A stretch of 64,000 nucleotides of DNA from Hymenolepis diminuta (Eukaryota > Platyhelminthes > Cestoda > Cyclophyllidea > Hymenolepididae), in the NCBI GenBank assembly GCA_900708905.1, contig CAADRB010000061.1, forward strand, positions 444,127-508,126, in the 5' to 3' direction. This document shows, in pieces, positions 47,201 through 56,996 of this stretch; within the stretch, counting starts at the first letter, position 1, and every line of letters starts with the position of its first letter. The position numbers and the translations under genes were made by a program. The notes beneath the pieces are model-generated. The model worked only from the letters and a program-made list of their open reading frames with translations. It had not been told where the DNA came from and searched no databases.

Positions 47201-49471
47201 TACTGTAGATGGTCATCATTATGGTATCAGTTTCTCTGCGATCCGAGAAATCATAAATTCTGGGCGAACAGCTCTGGTTGATTGCCAGTGTCAGGTTAAC
47301 ATCAGAATTTAAAACAAGATAATACTGTTTTTATACCATAGAAATATTACGTTTTTTCATTTTTGATCTTACAGTCAGTTCATCTCCTTCATCAGCCTGA
47401 ATTCAACCCTCATGTTGTTTTCGTATCGGCACCGAAGTTTGAAATCGCCAAAGCCATGATGGAAAAGGGAATTCGAGAAAACCTTACAATGAATAAAAGA
47501 ACGGTATTCTTAAATCACATTTCGTATGAATAATTTCTGAAGGTTAATAGTTCGGTTAAATAAAGATGACTCAACTACTGATAAAATAAGAATATCAAGA
47601 GCTCTTTCTCTTTAATTTAATGTGACTTCAGTAGGTAAATTATCTCTATTTCCATTTTTAAGGACGAAGAAATTAAAGAAATCGTAGAGGAATCAAAGGT
47701 CTTTGCCATCCGAAATCAGCATCTGTACACTCATACGCTGGTTAACAGTAATATGGCTGAAGGTGTTGAAAAACTGGCTCGACTCGTTACTAGACTTGAG
47801 CAGCATCCTGGTTGGATGCCCGCTGGGTGGGCGTATGAGATGAGCCTGCCTAAGTCATTCGGTTTGTTATTTATCCCATTAACTACTTATAAATCGTCAG
47901 TAGGGTAGTGTATTTCGATATTTACTTTACAGACATGAACGGTCATGGATCCTACCATCTTCCCGGCATGAGCGTAATTTCTGGTTCGGAGATACCCGGT
48001 CTTCCAAATAATGCCCAGTCAGTTCTTGGGAGAGGAGCAAGCTCTGTTCTATCAGCGGCGTCTCCTGAATCAGCATTTCGATTAGCAAGACCCCCTTCAG
48101 TCTGTAGTTCACTGCAAATTCCAGGATTGGCGGGTAGAAAGGGAGGCTATGGAACAGGAACTGGTCATAGGAGGTATGAAAAACGAGTTCAACGTCCAGA
48201 AACCCCACTGACTCCAATGTCTTCGACAGTGAGTTCTGAAAGCGATGCAAGTACTCGAGCCGAGTCGGACTCAATACCTCCGGAACCGAAATTTATGCCC
48301 AAAATATCGGCGGTAACTGACTTACTTTTAAGAAATCTTGTTTTGTTGAATAATTTAAACTCGTACTGGTCATATTTTTATTTTGTCAGTGAATTACTTG
48401 AATTGGCATTAATATTTTTGAGTAGTGGAATCTGCACCTTTGACTTTTAATGACACCCATGCACAAATATGGTCAAAATACTTTTAAACAAGTGCGTAGT
48501 AAATCTCACTCTTGCAGTGTAATTTGTTGCAAGATTTACTCTTTTGGTTTCACATTAAATTTTTTCATATTTTGATGATTTTGTTGTCAAATTAACAGCC
48601 CAGATTTAACATAATCAAATATCTATTTATTTATTTGTGTAAAGTATGCCTATGGTTATTTTAACCTTAGCGTTTAAAGATCTTTTTCTTATTAGCACCA
48701 TATAAAAGTATCTGCGAATTTAATAAATGAGGATTAATTAATTAATATATAATTATGCATCAAAGGAAAATGCTAACGTATTTCCATAGTTTGGCGGGAA
48801 AATTTTACTATTATTTGTCAAAACCTAATTTTTTCAGCATTTAAGTAGGGTAAACGGCAGCTAACATCTTTTGTCTTTATGAAAGCACCTACTTAAAGCA
48901 TAGACCATTTCATTTTTTGGTTACAGAGGATGCAGACTCAAGTATTTGTAAAGAGGTTTCCTTTCGTTTTTGGTAGGACTAGCACATTTTCTCTACAAAA
49001 CTGTAATTTTTCCTAATATTCATCCATATAAGTATTCCTCTCTGAAATACTTTTAATATCACATGAATCTTTCAACGTCAAAAATTCCTTCCTCCATCTT
49101 CCTAAGTTCTCTAGTGAATTAGATTATTGTTTGAATTCTATTTTGGTATCTATGAGAGTTGTAATAAATCTTTAAAATTATATTCTTACTCACTTTAACT
49201 AACTGATGCATTAAAACATTTAATGCATGTATTTATGCATGTGTATTTATATTAATTTTTTCAATAATTTCAGAAGTTGCAACAACCTGTGAGATCGAAC
49301 TTACGGGTGAATTCAACTAATGAACTGCCAAGAATTTTGAATCAACCGAACAATGCACCAATCAGGACAAAACCAAATACGCCCTTAAAGGGAGTTCAGG
49401 GAGCAGGAATAGCAACGAAAGCAGAAGAAGACGATGACGCTATCAGCAGTACCTCTTCAGAGGAAGATTAA
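26248..49471 (+). CDS. p55/MPP-type MAGUK scaffold (whole gene, 14 coding exons)
   Basis: Exons: 26248-26284, 30454-30602, 31685-31924, 40443-40640, 41877-41927, 42151-42798, 44898-45126, 45806-45865, 45905-46069, 47104-47294, 47375-47503, 47663-47861, 47933-48312, 49274-49471. Phases agree at every junction and give 957 codons plus TAA. Domain order: two L27 domains (about residues 28-75 and 105-155), linker, PDZ (about 313-422), SH3 (about 442-505), basic HOOK (about 518-537), guanylate-kinase-like (about 546-757), then a tail of about 200 residues. L27-L27-PDZ-SH3-GuK is diagnostic of the MPP/p55 family, which scaffolds junction and polarity complexes under the plasma membrane. The SH3 (NWWQ.., LVPSQTLEERRQAF) and P-loop-like GPNGVGRR are closest to MPP1/2/6 (fly Varicose) as I recall them, but MPP7-like cannot be excluded. 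The start is ATG 26248 (AAGAAATGG); an in-frame ATG at 26176 would add 24 residues. Confidence 0.88.
28498..29825 (+). mobile_element. Complete but degenerate mariner (Tc1/mariner) element
   Basis: The element is about 1.33 kb, flanked by TA on both sides (28496-28497 and 29826-29827). Its ends are imperfect inverted repeats: the left begins TCGGGTTTTAACAGAAG and the reverse of the right begins TTAGGTTTCAACAGAGG, with about 21 of 28 bases matching. It carries a broken transposase reading frame from 28667. It lies in intron 1 of the MAGUK gene in the same orientation. Length, TA target and TIR size are all typical of mariner. Confidence 0.88.
28667..29785 (+). pseudogene. Mariner transposase pseudogene
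   Basis: Pieces in several frames align in order with mariner transposase. The N-terminal HTH comes first (EHIRHILLFEFHQRNTTSSE, then GNDVVNEKTYRRWFS and LKDEPKAGCS). Next come TTRELSKTFHVSHHMTIYRE and NEKWWDFYNNVKRRRQW at the first catalytic site. These are followed by GIVYYELMGDNQTRTFEVYC, HYDNPRLHALRATKNIVEEC with GWEVMHHPPYSPHL, APINFYLFRSLQNHLMGL, and a C-terminal FYEEGMRKLMARWEDIINKN. At least one in-frame stop (near 28922) and several frameshifts break it. The first acidic residue (usually DEKW) is N, and the third (usually APSDYHLF) reads IN, so two of the three catalytic aspartates are lost. It cannot be active. Confidence 0.88.
30454..30602 (+). CDS. MAGUK gene, coding exon 2 (start of first L27 domain)
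   Basis: Acceptor ATTTTAG|GG, donor ACG|GTGAGT. Residues about 13-62 include LLEPFERILTAEDQSFLNKF and end SDLKNILT. The block aligns with the start of MPP L27-1 (..EDL.FL...F....L..L). Confidence 0.8.
31685..31924 (+). CDS. MAGUK gene, coding exon 3 (end of L27-1, start of L27-2)
   Basis: Acceptor TTTCAG|CTT, donor AGG|GTAGGT, phase 0, 80 codons. LIDVITRLTQNVP completes L27-1. CLIALNDAWNEIEGLL..AQELYDILSDEFVR begins L27-2. L27 domains pair with L27 partners such as LIN7 or other polarity proteins in this family. Confidence 0.85.
33055..33395 (-). repeat. Interspersed repeat family C, copy 2 (inverted)
   Basis: Reverse-orientation partner of bases 1-320, inside MAGUK intron 3. The matching blocks occur in the same order on the minus strand. 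A pyrimidine-rich (CT)n tract follows it on the plus strand at 33370-33412. Confidence 0.75.
37090..37325 (+). repeat. Interspersed repeat family A, copy 3 (partial)
   Basis: Shares gaattctggaagcattaagt and ccacattgtccaaatgc with copy 2, plus a 3' block tcggtcatatcactttgatt like the tail of copies 1 and 2. Part of it also matches 36240-36300 (tttcaagaccacaa.ttta). Confidence 0.5.
40443..40640 (+). CDS. MAGUK gene, coding exon 4 (end of L27-2 and linker)
   Basis: Acceptor ACCCTAG|GAA, donor CCCCT|GTAAGC, phase 0, 66 codons. ELLVAVDDTGNYRY corresponds to the closing 'LL.VHDTVA..' helix of MPP L27-2. It is followed by an acidic linker. The exon was missed by length-filtered open frames but has clean splice sites and the expected homology. 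Confidence 0.8.
41877..41927 (+). CDS. MAGUK gene, candidate 51-nt micro-exon 5
   Basis: Bounded by TGCTTCAG| and |GTACTA and phase 0 at both ends, so it can be included or skipped without changing frame. It encodes 17 residues (AVFLTIWPDADKPFIAK) with no recognised motif. It is supported only by splice signals and phase. Confidence 0.5.
42151..42798 (+). CDS. MAGUK gene, coding exon 6 (PDZ domain)
   Basis: Acceptor ATTTTAG|ATT, donor AAG|GTAATA, phase 0, 216 codons. A Pro/Arg-rich linker is followed by a PDZ domain at residues about 313-422. The carboxylate-binding loop reads EPLGIT. Later strands are RIIIQRVLVDSLADRDGKLF, PGDEIIEFNG and NTIQLIVK. About 28 extra residues sit between strands 2 and 3. 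PDZ domains bind the C-termini of membrane proteins. Confidence 0.88.
43208..43530 (+). repeat. Interspersed repeat family B, copy 1
   Basis: Shares an ordered set of blocks with 55486-55830 and 58700-58990: ctttctcgatcattgggaga, then gacgaaaatcattaacttt, gaatttcggaacgtgaac and ctgttaactgatttta. It lies in MAGUK intron 6. Confidence 0.6.
44577..44597 (+). repeat. (CA)n microsatellite, imperfect
   Basis: CACACACA-ACACACACA in MAGUK intron 6. Confidence 0.9.
44898..45126 (+). CDS. MAGUK gene, coding exon 7 (SH3 domain)
   Basis: Acceptor CCTAAG|GTG, donor CGAA|GTGAGA, phase 0 in and phase 1 out. VYIRCLFKYDP opens the MAGUK SH3. The exon includes NWWQVRR and GLVPSQTLEERRQAF, the typical MPP-type ending. 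Confidence 0.9.
45806..45865 (+). CDS. MAGUK gene, coding exon 8 (HOOK region)
   Basis: Acceptor TTTTCAG|TG, donor TCAA|GTGAGT, phase 1 both sides, 20 codons. The basic cluster KRNKKVKSLFR fits the protein-4.1-binding HOOK between SH3 and GuK in MPP proteins. The next intron is only 39 nt. Confidence 0.8.
45905..46069 (+). CDS. MAGUK gene, coding exon 9 (start of guanylate-kinase-like domain)
   Basis: Acceptor TTTTAG|AT, donor ATCAG|GTGGGT, phase 1. LWVYEEVVPWPP is followed by LLLIGPNGVGRRTLKFLL. The MAGUK-type P-loop GxxGVGRR is not a catalytic GxxGxGK[ST], as expected for a binding-only GuK. Confidence 0.88.
47104..47294 (+). CDS. MAGUK gene, coding exon 10 (GuK core)
   Basis: Acceptor TTTTAG|AC, donor TGTCAG|GTTAAC, phase 1 in and phase 0 out. 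It contains SLFRIRSKEDMESDI, GIYVEWGTVDGHHYG and IREIINSGRTALVDC, the E.G.....YG and 'SG...ldv' blocks of GuK. The segment that should carry the T[ST]R.PR GMP-binding loop reads DTTDPKASP and is shortened. Confidence 0.88.
47375..47503 (+). CDS. MAGUK gene, coding exon 11 (GuK)
   Basis: Acceptor TTACAG|TCA, donor AACG|GTATTC, phase 0, 43 codons. NPHVVFVSAPKFEIAKAM matches the 'p.vVFI..P....L' strand-helix of MAGUK GuK domains. The preceding intron is 80 nt. Confidence 0.85.
47663..47861 (+). CDS. MAGUK gene, coding exon 12 (GuK C-terminal half)
   Basis: Acceptor TTTTAAG|GAC, donor TTCG|GTTTGT, phase 0 in and phase 1 out. EEIKEIVEESKVFAIRNQHL, LVNSNMAEGVEKLARLV and HPGWMPAGWAYEM reproduce the family ending 'vN.dl..a...L...i......WVP..W'. 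Confidence 0.88.
47933..48312 (+). CDS. MAGUK gene, coding exon 13 (C-terminal tail)
   Basis: Acceptor TTTACAG|AC, donor TCGGCG|GTAACT, phase 1 in and phase 0 out, about residues 766-892. Gly/Ser/Pro-rich, for example GRGASSVLSAASPES and RPETPLTPMSSTVSSES. It lies beyond the normal end of MPP proteins. Phase continuity and splice sites support it. Confidence 0.78.
49274..49471 (+). CDS. MAGUK gene, terminal coding exon 14
   Basis: Acceptor ATTTCAG|AAG, stop TAA at 49469-49471, 65 codons. Pro/Asn-rich (PRILNQPNNAPIRTKPNTPL), ending in an acidic-serine cluster (EEDDDAISSTSSEED) that looks like casein-kinase-2 substrate sequence. Confidence 0.8.
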   Translation, partial: KLQQPVRSNLRVNSTNELPRILNQPNNAPIRTKPNTPLKGVQGAGIATKAEEDDDAISSTSSEED

Positions 49472-49625
49472 GCATGAATAACCGTTTGAGAAAATGAGAT
49501 TTACCTGACTACGCCCACGCTATTCTCCAGCAATCCTGTTTGCTATCTGGACATTATCGCTTTGACATGTTTTGTTGCTATCACCAGGTCCAATCACTAC
49601 TTTAATGAGCTTCTGAAAGAAACCT

Positions 49626-49631
49626 AATAAA
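49626..49631 (+). promoter_or_regulatory. Polyadenylation signal of the MAGUK gene
   Basis: AATAAA lies 155 nt after the stop codon, a normal 3' UTR distance. Confidence 0.6.
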
Positions 49632-52600
49632 GTCGATCAATGGAATTATTCTACTTTCTTAAATTGCTTACGTGTGAAATTGATCAAAATATCGTATTTT
49701 TTTCTACATTATCTCAATTTATTGTATCTATAATATTCTTAATCCAATTTATAAGTACGTAATTGTTAAAATCAAAATATTAAATATTTTGGGTCTCTTT
49801 GAACTTCTTGACAAAATCTTTATCATATGATTGGTCGGCAATGGCGATATTCCTATTTACATATGATGCGGGTTTGTTTTCAAGGATGCGTTTTGTTTAA
49901 CTTATTTTTTAATGCGATCTGTTGGAACTCAGTTCTGTTAAATGTTAAATAATATTAATGAATTTATTTAAATTTATATCAGATCACTTGGACGTAATTT
50001 AAGTCTGCTCTGTTGAATTATTTGAAATGATTATCAAATTACGAACTAATTCCAATCAATCATATGGTAATTTAGAGTATATAATAATGCTCGGATTCAA
50101 ACTCCATTTGTCGTAACTTATCAAATTATTGTTTGCACACCAAAGAGGTGATTTATTTGCGAAACACTTATTTTTTCTGGTGTTTTTAAATATGGAATAG
50201 TAATAAACAAACTTTATGACCAAGGATGATATATTTATTAATACTTAATTAAATAGCAAATATATTAGGTATTGAGGTTATTTTTAAATATCACAATCCA
50301 TTCATATGCAAATCGCTTATATATGCTATAGGAATTCGTCTATTTCAAAACTCCTCAATTGGACTAGAATTAATGAAAGTGTAATTTAAAAAGAAATCTT
50401 TGAATTATTCATAAATAACTTCCTTTACTTGTATGCTGCTTTCATATATCAGGTTTTCTTTTTAATTTTATTTTTCCAATCTACCTAAACTCGTTCAGCT
50501 TAAATCACTTATATTATGACAACCAATTATTGTTCACTCCGGCTGACAACTACAATAATATATGCTAATCGCCTATTTTCCAGGCTTATTTCAATGATAT
50601 TAATATTACTTTAAAATCATCTTCACTTGCGGTAAAAATTACCCGATTTGGACCACTAAGGCTCTCGATGGAGATAATTGTTTCTTGAGGCAGTAGATGG
50701 AATAGTTAAAACTTCGGAAAAGAAGACACGACTTTATTCGCTCAGAAACTTTATGTGTAATCACCCTGAACTAATTCTGTTCGAATTGAAACAATTAGTT
50801 TGAAATGTAGCTGACCTAAAAGGTTGGAATATTGTCATTGAACGACCTAAGGTCAGGAGTAATTACTGGGACGCGGAATAAATAAGGAGAAGAATCACGA
50901 CGATAGTTAATCTGAAGAAAATTGTATATAAAGAGAAATATCAGCAGCTGAGTCACAAAAGTGGTTAAATGTCCATTTTCACATAACTTAAGATCTCCTG
51001 GCTGCCAAAATTTCCTTCTAACCTTTTCTCAAACAAGGCTTCTGATTAAAATTTTCTGGAATATAATAACTCAGAGGAATATAGCATTTCTAACACTTAC
51101 AATTAAATCAAATTGAATATAACACCATGCGACTCAAATTCTATTGACCTCTTACACCAAATATTTGTCACCTTATTAAATTGGCATTTTTATATGAGTC
51201 TTATATTACTTACTTGAGTCACCTATTTACCCGAGAATGCTATTCATTTTAGCCTAAATAAAAGAAAAAGATACCTTTCTGAAAATCTTAATTCTTGCCA
51301 GCTAACCTTTCCACAGTTTCTGAGGCCGAACAGGTGCTGAGGTTTTGCAATTGGAGGTGAAAACTATCCACTATATATAGAGCTGAATATATTAGAACCG
51401 ATCTTGAAGTTTTACGTTTACATAAATGTAGATAAATGTATACTGATATGAGACGCAAGTTTTCACTTAATAACCCTTTATTCCGAATGTAATATCCAGT
51501 AATCTATTGGGGAATAGAGTTGATCGACTCGTCCTGATGCGAGGTTATCAGAAGAAAGATAGGACTGATGATGGATTATGCAGACGACTGGAGATGAACT
51601 GCCGATTTAGCCGGTGCTTTATTTATAAAATAGTAAATATGCGTATAAAAAAATATATATGTGTGTGTCTCCCAAATAACGATAGATCCCAAAATTCAAT
51701 AACAGTGTGTAATTGTCTAAATGATGGGCTTTATTCCAAAATTCTGCAAGACAACGCACATGCACATTTTAACAAATGTACAATTTTTTGAATAATTTAA
51801 ATAAATTTTTAATTAATTTTTCTCCGATAAAAATTATTCTTTTTTATCCGGCAGTATTTATTTAGGAAAGTAAGATAAATGTCAGAAAATGGCAAGAAAA
51901 AATGATACTATGGCCACCAAACACGTTTTAATTGAAGCTTTGGAAGTAGGCTAGGATAGCGACCTCTAAAGTCCTATAAGAAATCATTTGCCAATCTGAT
52001 AGAACGAGAAATCGTATGAATATGTTATATTCGGCATTGTTTTTTTCCTAGCATAAAACTCAGATATCTCGATCTCGGAAGCAAATATAAATAAATGGGT
52101 AGTTATCGCAGTTTAATATTGGGAAAAATCTCAGAATTTCGGAAACGGATTCTCCAAACTACGCTCTTTCTTCTTGTTGTTATGCTTCATTCTCATCGAT
52201 ACGTATTAAAAATACAAACGGGTAGGTTTTTTGATCAAATGAATTTAATCATAACAAATGTCCAACCTCACCGATTAATAGTTATCGACGAAAAGAGGTG
52301 TGATTGTGAGTTCCTCCAAATTTTTACTTTTACAGGGATTGAGAAACATTATTCTTACGTGAAAAGAGATAGAAGATTTATTTTTTATCTTAAATGGCAA
52401 GGCAAATAAGTTTTACAACATTTCATCATGAGAAACGCCCCAATACATGGGAAGCGAAAATTCATAAAAGGGAGAATCATTCACTATTTTAAAGTAAATT
52501 GTAGAGTAGGTAGCAGAAGTGAGAGTCAGGGAATCTGAGGAGCTTCATCTAGACTTCAAAATCATGAAGCCACCTATTTTTTTTTAAATTCGAAGTTTCA

Positions 52601-52789
52601 TCAGACTTATCCTTTTTATTCATCGTCTTGATATTCATATGGAAAATCTGGATGAGAAGCTAGATAGAAGATAAATAAGTCGTCACGTCATGATATTTTT
52701 TTTCTACTCCACTTGATTTATCCACTTTTGGTCTACGTAATTGCTTTCATTGTGTATAATTTTAAAAAATTATGCAGTTGCTCTCTCTC

Positions 52790-53200
52790 AATTTCTCTAC
52801 TTTCTCTCTCCACCACCAAACGCGCCCAATCATCCGAGCGAAATGATTTATCATCAGCTGGCTATTATGAGCACAACTCAGAGAACGGGATAATGGTGGT
52901 GGTGGTGGTGGTGGTGGTAGTGGTGGTGTAGAGTTGTTATAGCGAAATAGATAGGGAGGGGAGAAAGCGTGATTAGAATCAACCATATGTTTGAATATCG
53001 CACTATAGCACGCTTTGGTGCGGCCGTAGGCGTTCGGCTAACTCCTCCCTTCTAAAAAGTGCCGACAAAGAAGAACTCTCCCTCACTAGCTCTAACCCGT
53101 ATCTATTTCATTCACCACGGCTCTCTTTTGCGCATGTTTTCTAACTGTGATCGGGCAAACACATAACAATAACCTGCAACTGGCTTAAACTGCGCCTAAG
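52790..53200. promoter_or_regulatory. C+G-richer island next to (TGG)n, possible regulatory region
   Basis: A pyrimidine tract, the TGG microsatellite and a CpG-bearing segment (gtgcggccgtaggcgttcgg) interrupt very A+T-rich DNA. No gene is visible beside it. The promoter reading is weak. Confidence 0.25.
52893..52930 (+). repeat. (TGG)n microsatellite
   Basis: About twelve TGG units with one TAG interruption. Both strands give spurious low-complexity open frames (poly-Val, poly-Pro), which are not genes. Confidence 0.95.
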
Positions 53201-54372
53201 GTTTTTTATTGATTTAATAAAATTAACCCCTTAGACTGAAAGACTAATTTTTCGCCCAAGTCTATTTACGTTTAATGAAAATAGAACCAAGATCTACGAA
53301 TATTTTCCCCTTTGCAATCAAATTCCGTGTAATTGTATAACGATTTGTATTATTTGAAGGTGCTTATTTCGTTATGAGCTGTTTTCGCTGTTTTAAACAA
53401 ATGCTAAAATGATTTATACAATATAGACTATAATTATTCTGTTTTTAGCAGTCACGTATTTTTAATCATTAAGAACTCCGTTAAAATAGGTAGCCTTTTA
53501 AAACCGATGAATATGATTGATGCCGTTTAAATGGAGAATGGTTTATTATTGGTATCTTCTATTGTCAGTTCAAAACTTGGTGATTGAAACTGTAATTTAA
53601 AAGAATAATTAAATTGATATTTTCATCTAAAAATGCTTGGGCAGTATTCTTTTGTGTAAAATTTGTTACCGATATCCAAATTAAACCGTTATCCAATCAG
53701 CTTTTAGGGACCAGGTGAACAAATATTTAAACAAACTTTGTAAGCAAAATTTCATTTACACTACTGATATTTTATAATATTATGTCATAATCTATCCATG
53801 GGAAATATTTGATGAGATGCTTACTTATTTCCTAATGTGTCACATGCACAAAATTAAACAATTTTCTAACAGAAAGAAAAATGCTAATACATATTATGAA
53901 CAAGAGTAATCCAAAGCTCCATTGATTTATTTCCCCTCTCCTCCTCTTTCTTATCTTCCTCAAATTTGAGACCCTAATACTTAGCATCCACTGTCAAACC
54001 GACTTAGTGCATAAAATGAATAATTAAAATTACTTTAAAACACTAATCCAGAGTTATGTAGTTCATGTAAAACCATTAATACTCTCGCCAATTTTCTGTA
54101 TTTACCGTTATTACTATTAATTTTTTTATATTTCAGTCTGTAGCAATGCAGACGTCAACTCATTTATTTTTAATCTTATTTGTTTAAAATAATTCTATAA
54201 TATAGACAGAATTAAATGAAATCAATAATCCAGTTGACGCAGAACCACTCGTTTGAAATTGCGTTAAAAACGACCATTATAAGACCTATTTGTGATTCAT
54301 TCTTAGAAAACTAATACATCGATAAGTGAGCATAAATCATTAGTTAAACACATTCATAGCATGACTGTGACA

Positions 54373-54400
54373 GTGTGTGCGTGTGTGTGTGTGCGCGTGT
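54373..54400 (+). repeat. (TG)n microsatellite
   Basis: About 28 nt of alternating TG with CG interruptions; potential Z-DNA-forming. Confidence 0.95.
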
Positions 54401-54799
54401 TTTAGAGTGATAAAATGACCCACAAAGAAGACACCCGGACTGGTCATCACTGTTCGTGGCAAGCTGCTGACTTCATCGATTTTCCCCTGACAAGGGACTG
54501 ACGTGACTGCATTGCTGCTTTCGATTCTCATTGCTTTTCTAAAAGACTAGGAGTGTCTAAAAGACATGAACTATTACTTTAAAAAAGGAAGGTTTTATAG
54601 ATTATATAATTGATCAGGTTTCTCTTCAGCTGAGAGCACTACTAAATCCTCATTATCCTATTCAACACTCTCAGTTTACCAGTCTATCTACTCTGCATTT
54701 ATTATCCATTGTTTAGCCGATTAAGATCTTTAAGAACATTGGATTGATGATAGTTTGAAGATGAGGTAGAAAACTAAAAATTGGACTAGTAAAATTATG

Positions 54800-55010
54800 T
54801 TTATCATGTGATGGTGTTTTCCCGGTCGTGATCCATAAATCTCTTGGGTCCAATTAATCGGATAACGTCAGTGTCCACTGATAAGTATAAATTTGGGATA
54901 AATAACTTGGTCGGTTTGGTTAATTTTTCAATAATGGGAAGAGATCCAACCGGTCTCGAACTTATGACCTTTGCATGGCACTTAAGCAAATTGTCTTAAT
55001 GCTACCCTTT
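54800..55010 (-). repeat. tRNA-derived SINE-like element
   Basis: The minus strand has GTTCGAGACC (54952-54961), containing a perfect B box, about 35 nt after TAGCATTAAGA (54994-55004), a two-mismatch A box. A tail of about 150 nt follows. Confidence 0.5.
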
Positions 55011-55485
55011 AAATTCCATTCCTAAAATAAAAGCTATTAAGTTTTTTAATAATCTAACAAGATTAAAAAATATGCGCTTTTTATTTACGCTTGGTGGAAG
55101 TACCAAATAAGAGGTAAAGAGAACAAAAGCTAGGAAATCGAATAATCTTCCTTAATCTAAATACAAGATTCTTTAGGCCTCTGTTTGTTAATTAATAGAA
55201 ATATATCGTTGTTCAACGTTTCAAAGTTTAACATTAGATTATGGCTTCCAAGTTCTTCAATGATGGGAAATATCTCAATTGTTCAAACCCTATTGAAAAT
55301 GCGAGCCTGGTCCTCGCTCTCTATAGACTTTCCACCCAAGATTAAGAAAGCATGAAGCGGTATTCAAGTAAAATTATGAAATTATTTATTTATTTAGGTT
55401 ATGCAGCTCTGCTAACTTAAATCGTTTTATCTATTTCATCTTTCCTATGCTAAAGCCGTAAACTGCAGAATATCATATAAGCTCA

Positions 55486-55830
55486 TTTGCCTTCTCATCT
55501 ATTCGAGGAAATAAATCAATTGAGGCAGCAAGACTGACTGTTCTCGAATAAATAATACCGACAATAGGCACAATTTGCTAAAATCCAGGAGACGAATTAT
55601 TAAATTTGAATTTGGAAAATGAACTGCTCAGTTATCAAATATCATGAAATTCGCGTCTAAAAATCAAATGAAGTAAGACGCTTGGATATGTTGAAGTTGC
55701 TTTTCTTATCCTTTTGGTCCCCTCCCCATTATTATTTGTTGATCTTTCTGTTATTCGACATCAGATTCTTCCACAATTAATAATTGTACAATTTTTTTCT
55801 GTGGGCAATAATAATGATACTAATTCGATT
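55486..55830 (+). repeat. Interspersed repeat family B, copy 2
   Basis: Contains gacgaattattaaatttgaa and gaatttggaaaatgaac, with tail ctgtgggcaataataatga matching copy 1 (ctgtgggtaataataataa). Confidence 0.6.
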
Positions 55831-56229
55831 ATTTAAAGTCTTATTTATGGGTGTCCAACTATTTATGCTTAAAAGGTATCAGGTTTGTCAGATTTATTGT
55901 TAACTGAACTTTTATTAATATTCTGATATTATGATGGTTTCCAGAACTAACATTAAATTTGTGTCGTTTATTGCTTCCCTAACTGGATTCCTCATATATC
56001 TTCAGGATTCATAATTAAATAATCTTAAGGAATCTGAATATCTTCCCAAAATGTCCTTTTAAAGTAACTGCGCCTAATCGAAATTTAATTTCCTTTTAAC
56101 ATCCCAAAAACAAAAATGCTTTTTTTCTCCACACACAATTTTTAGACAAAATTAAAAAACGAAATATTCGTTTATATCACCAAACAACGAACCAACAAAC
56201 ATATATTAGTAGGGACCGAAAGAATCGGC

Positions 56230-56930
56230 AGTCATCAAGATAGGTTATGTGCTACCGTGGCTTTGTGTTGGTGGTGGTGTTTGAAAATGGCGGCGGAGTA
56301 TTGCCTTAGTCACGCGCACGAAAATGGGTGGACACAAACTTACAGAGAGGGAACAGCCCGCTCCAAAGAGTGCCTGGCCCCCCTTTCACCCGTCACCCCC
56401 CTACACGTCCTCTCTTTGCGCACTGCTTGATTTATGTCCACTCTGGGCGCTGCGCGCACCATCTGTTCAACCCCCTTTCCGGCGGTAGACATGCACAACC
56501 GCACGCATCTAATTATGCATATCCAAGCGCAAGCCCGCTACCCCCACCCACCTTTCGCGTTTCATGCTGCACGCGTATGCATGCGATGTGCGGTCGTGGT
56601 GGTTGCCAAGTGCGTGAGTGCGACCCCACACTATACACACGAATGAAATATGTTTGAATAGAGAGGAGGGGGGGGTGAGGTATTTGTGACTGTGTATACA
56701 CGCAAACATACACGCCCAAGCAAGTCAGCTGCTCTTTCTCTCTCGTGCTACTAATTTCCCATAGTTGTGGAGTTCGTCTGTGCCCATCTTTCTCTCTCCC
56801 TATTACTGGGCCAAACTCAGCACTTGGATCTCTCTGGCAGCCTAGTAGTTGAGCTATAATTCACCTTATATACGCCTGTTTTGTACGCACAAACGCACAT
56901 TCAGGTCTGTTCTTTGGCTTTTATTCTAGT
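56230..56930. promoter_or_regulatory. C+G-rich, CpG-containing island, candidate promoter
   Basis: Sharply richer in C+G and CpG than the flanking DNA. It contains AAAATGGCGGC (56284-56294), a perfect YY1-type motif, and ends in a pyrimidine-rich stretch (ctttctctctcgtgc). Open frames here are low-complexity His/Pro/Arg peptides with no homology. No exon could be attached, so the gene it would serve may lie outside the window. Confidence 0.4.
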
Positions 56931-56978
56931 CTTTTTCACACCATTATTTGTCTGGGTATGTACTTATCATACCCATAA

Positions 56979-56996
56979 CTGCTGCTGCTGCTGCTT
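56979..56996 (+). repeat. (CTG)n microsatellite
   Basis: Five CTG/GCT units just after the C+G-rich island. Confidence 0.9.

Noticed and set aside
51507..51791. 94-codon open frame containing QDNAHAH, reminiscent of the mariner QDNARPH site.
   Set aside because: The neighbouring residues do not follow mariner order, and the rest of the frame has no transposase similarity. Likely chance.
52095..52409. 104-codon open frame.
   Set aside because: No domain, signal or splice support; length within chance for a 64-kb search.
52713..52986. Open frames with poly-Val and poly-Pro.
   Set aside because: Products of the (TGG)n microsatellite.
56328..56657. 109-codon open frame plus several overlapping frames on both strands.
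   Set aside because: Low-complexity translation of a C+G-rich island; stop codons are rare there by composition. No domain, splice context or homology.
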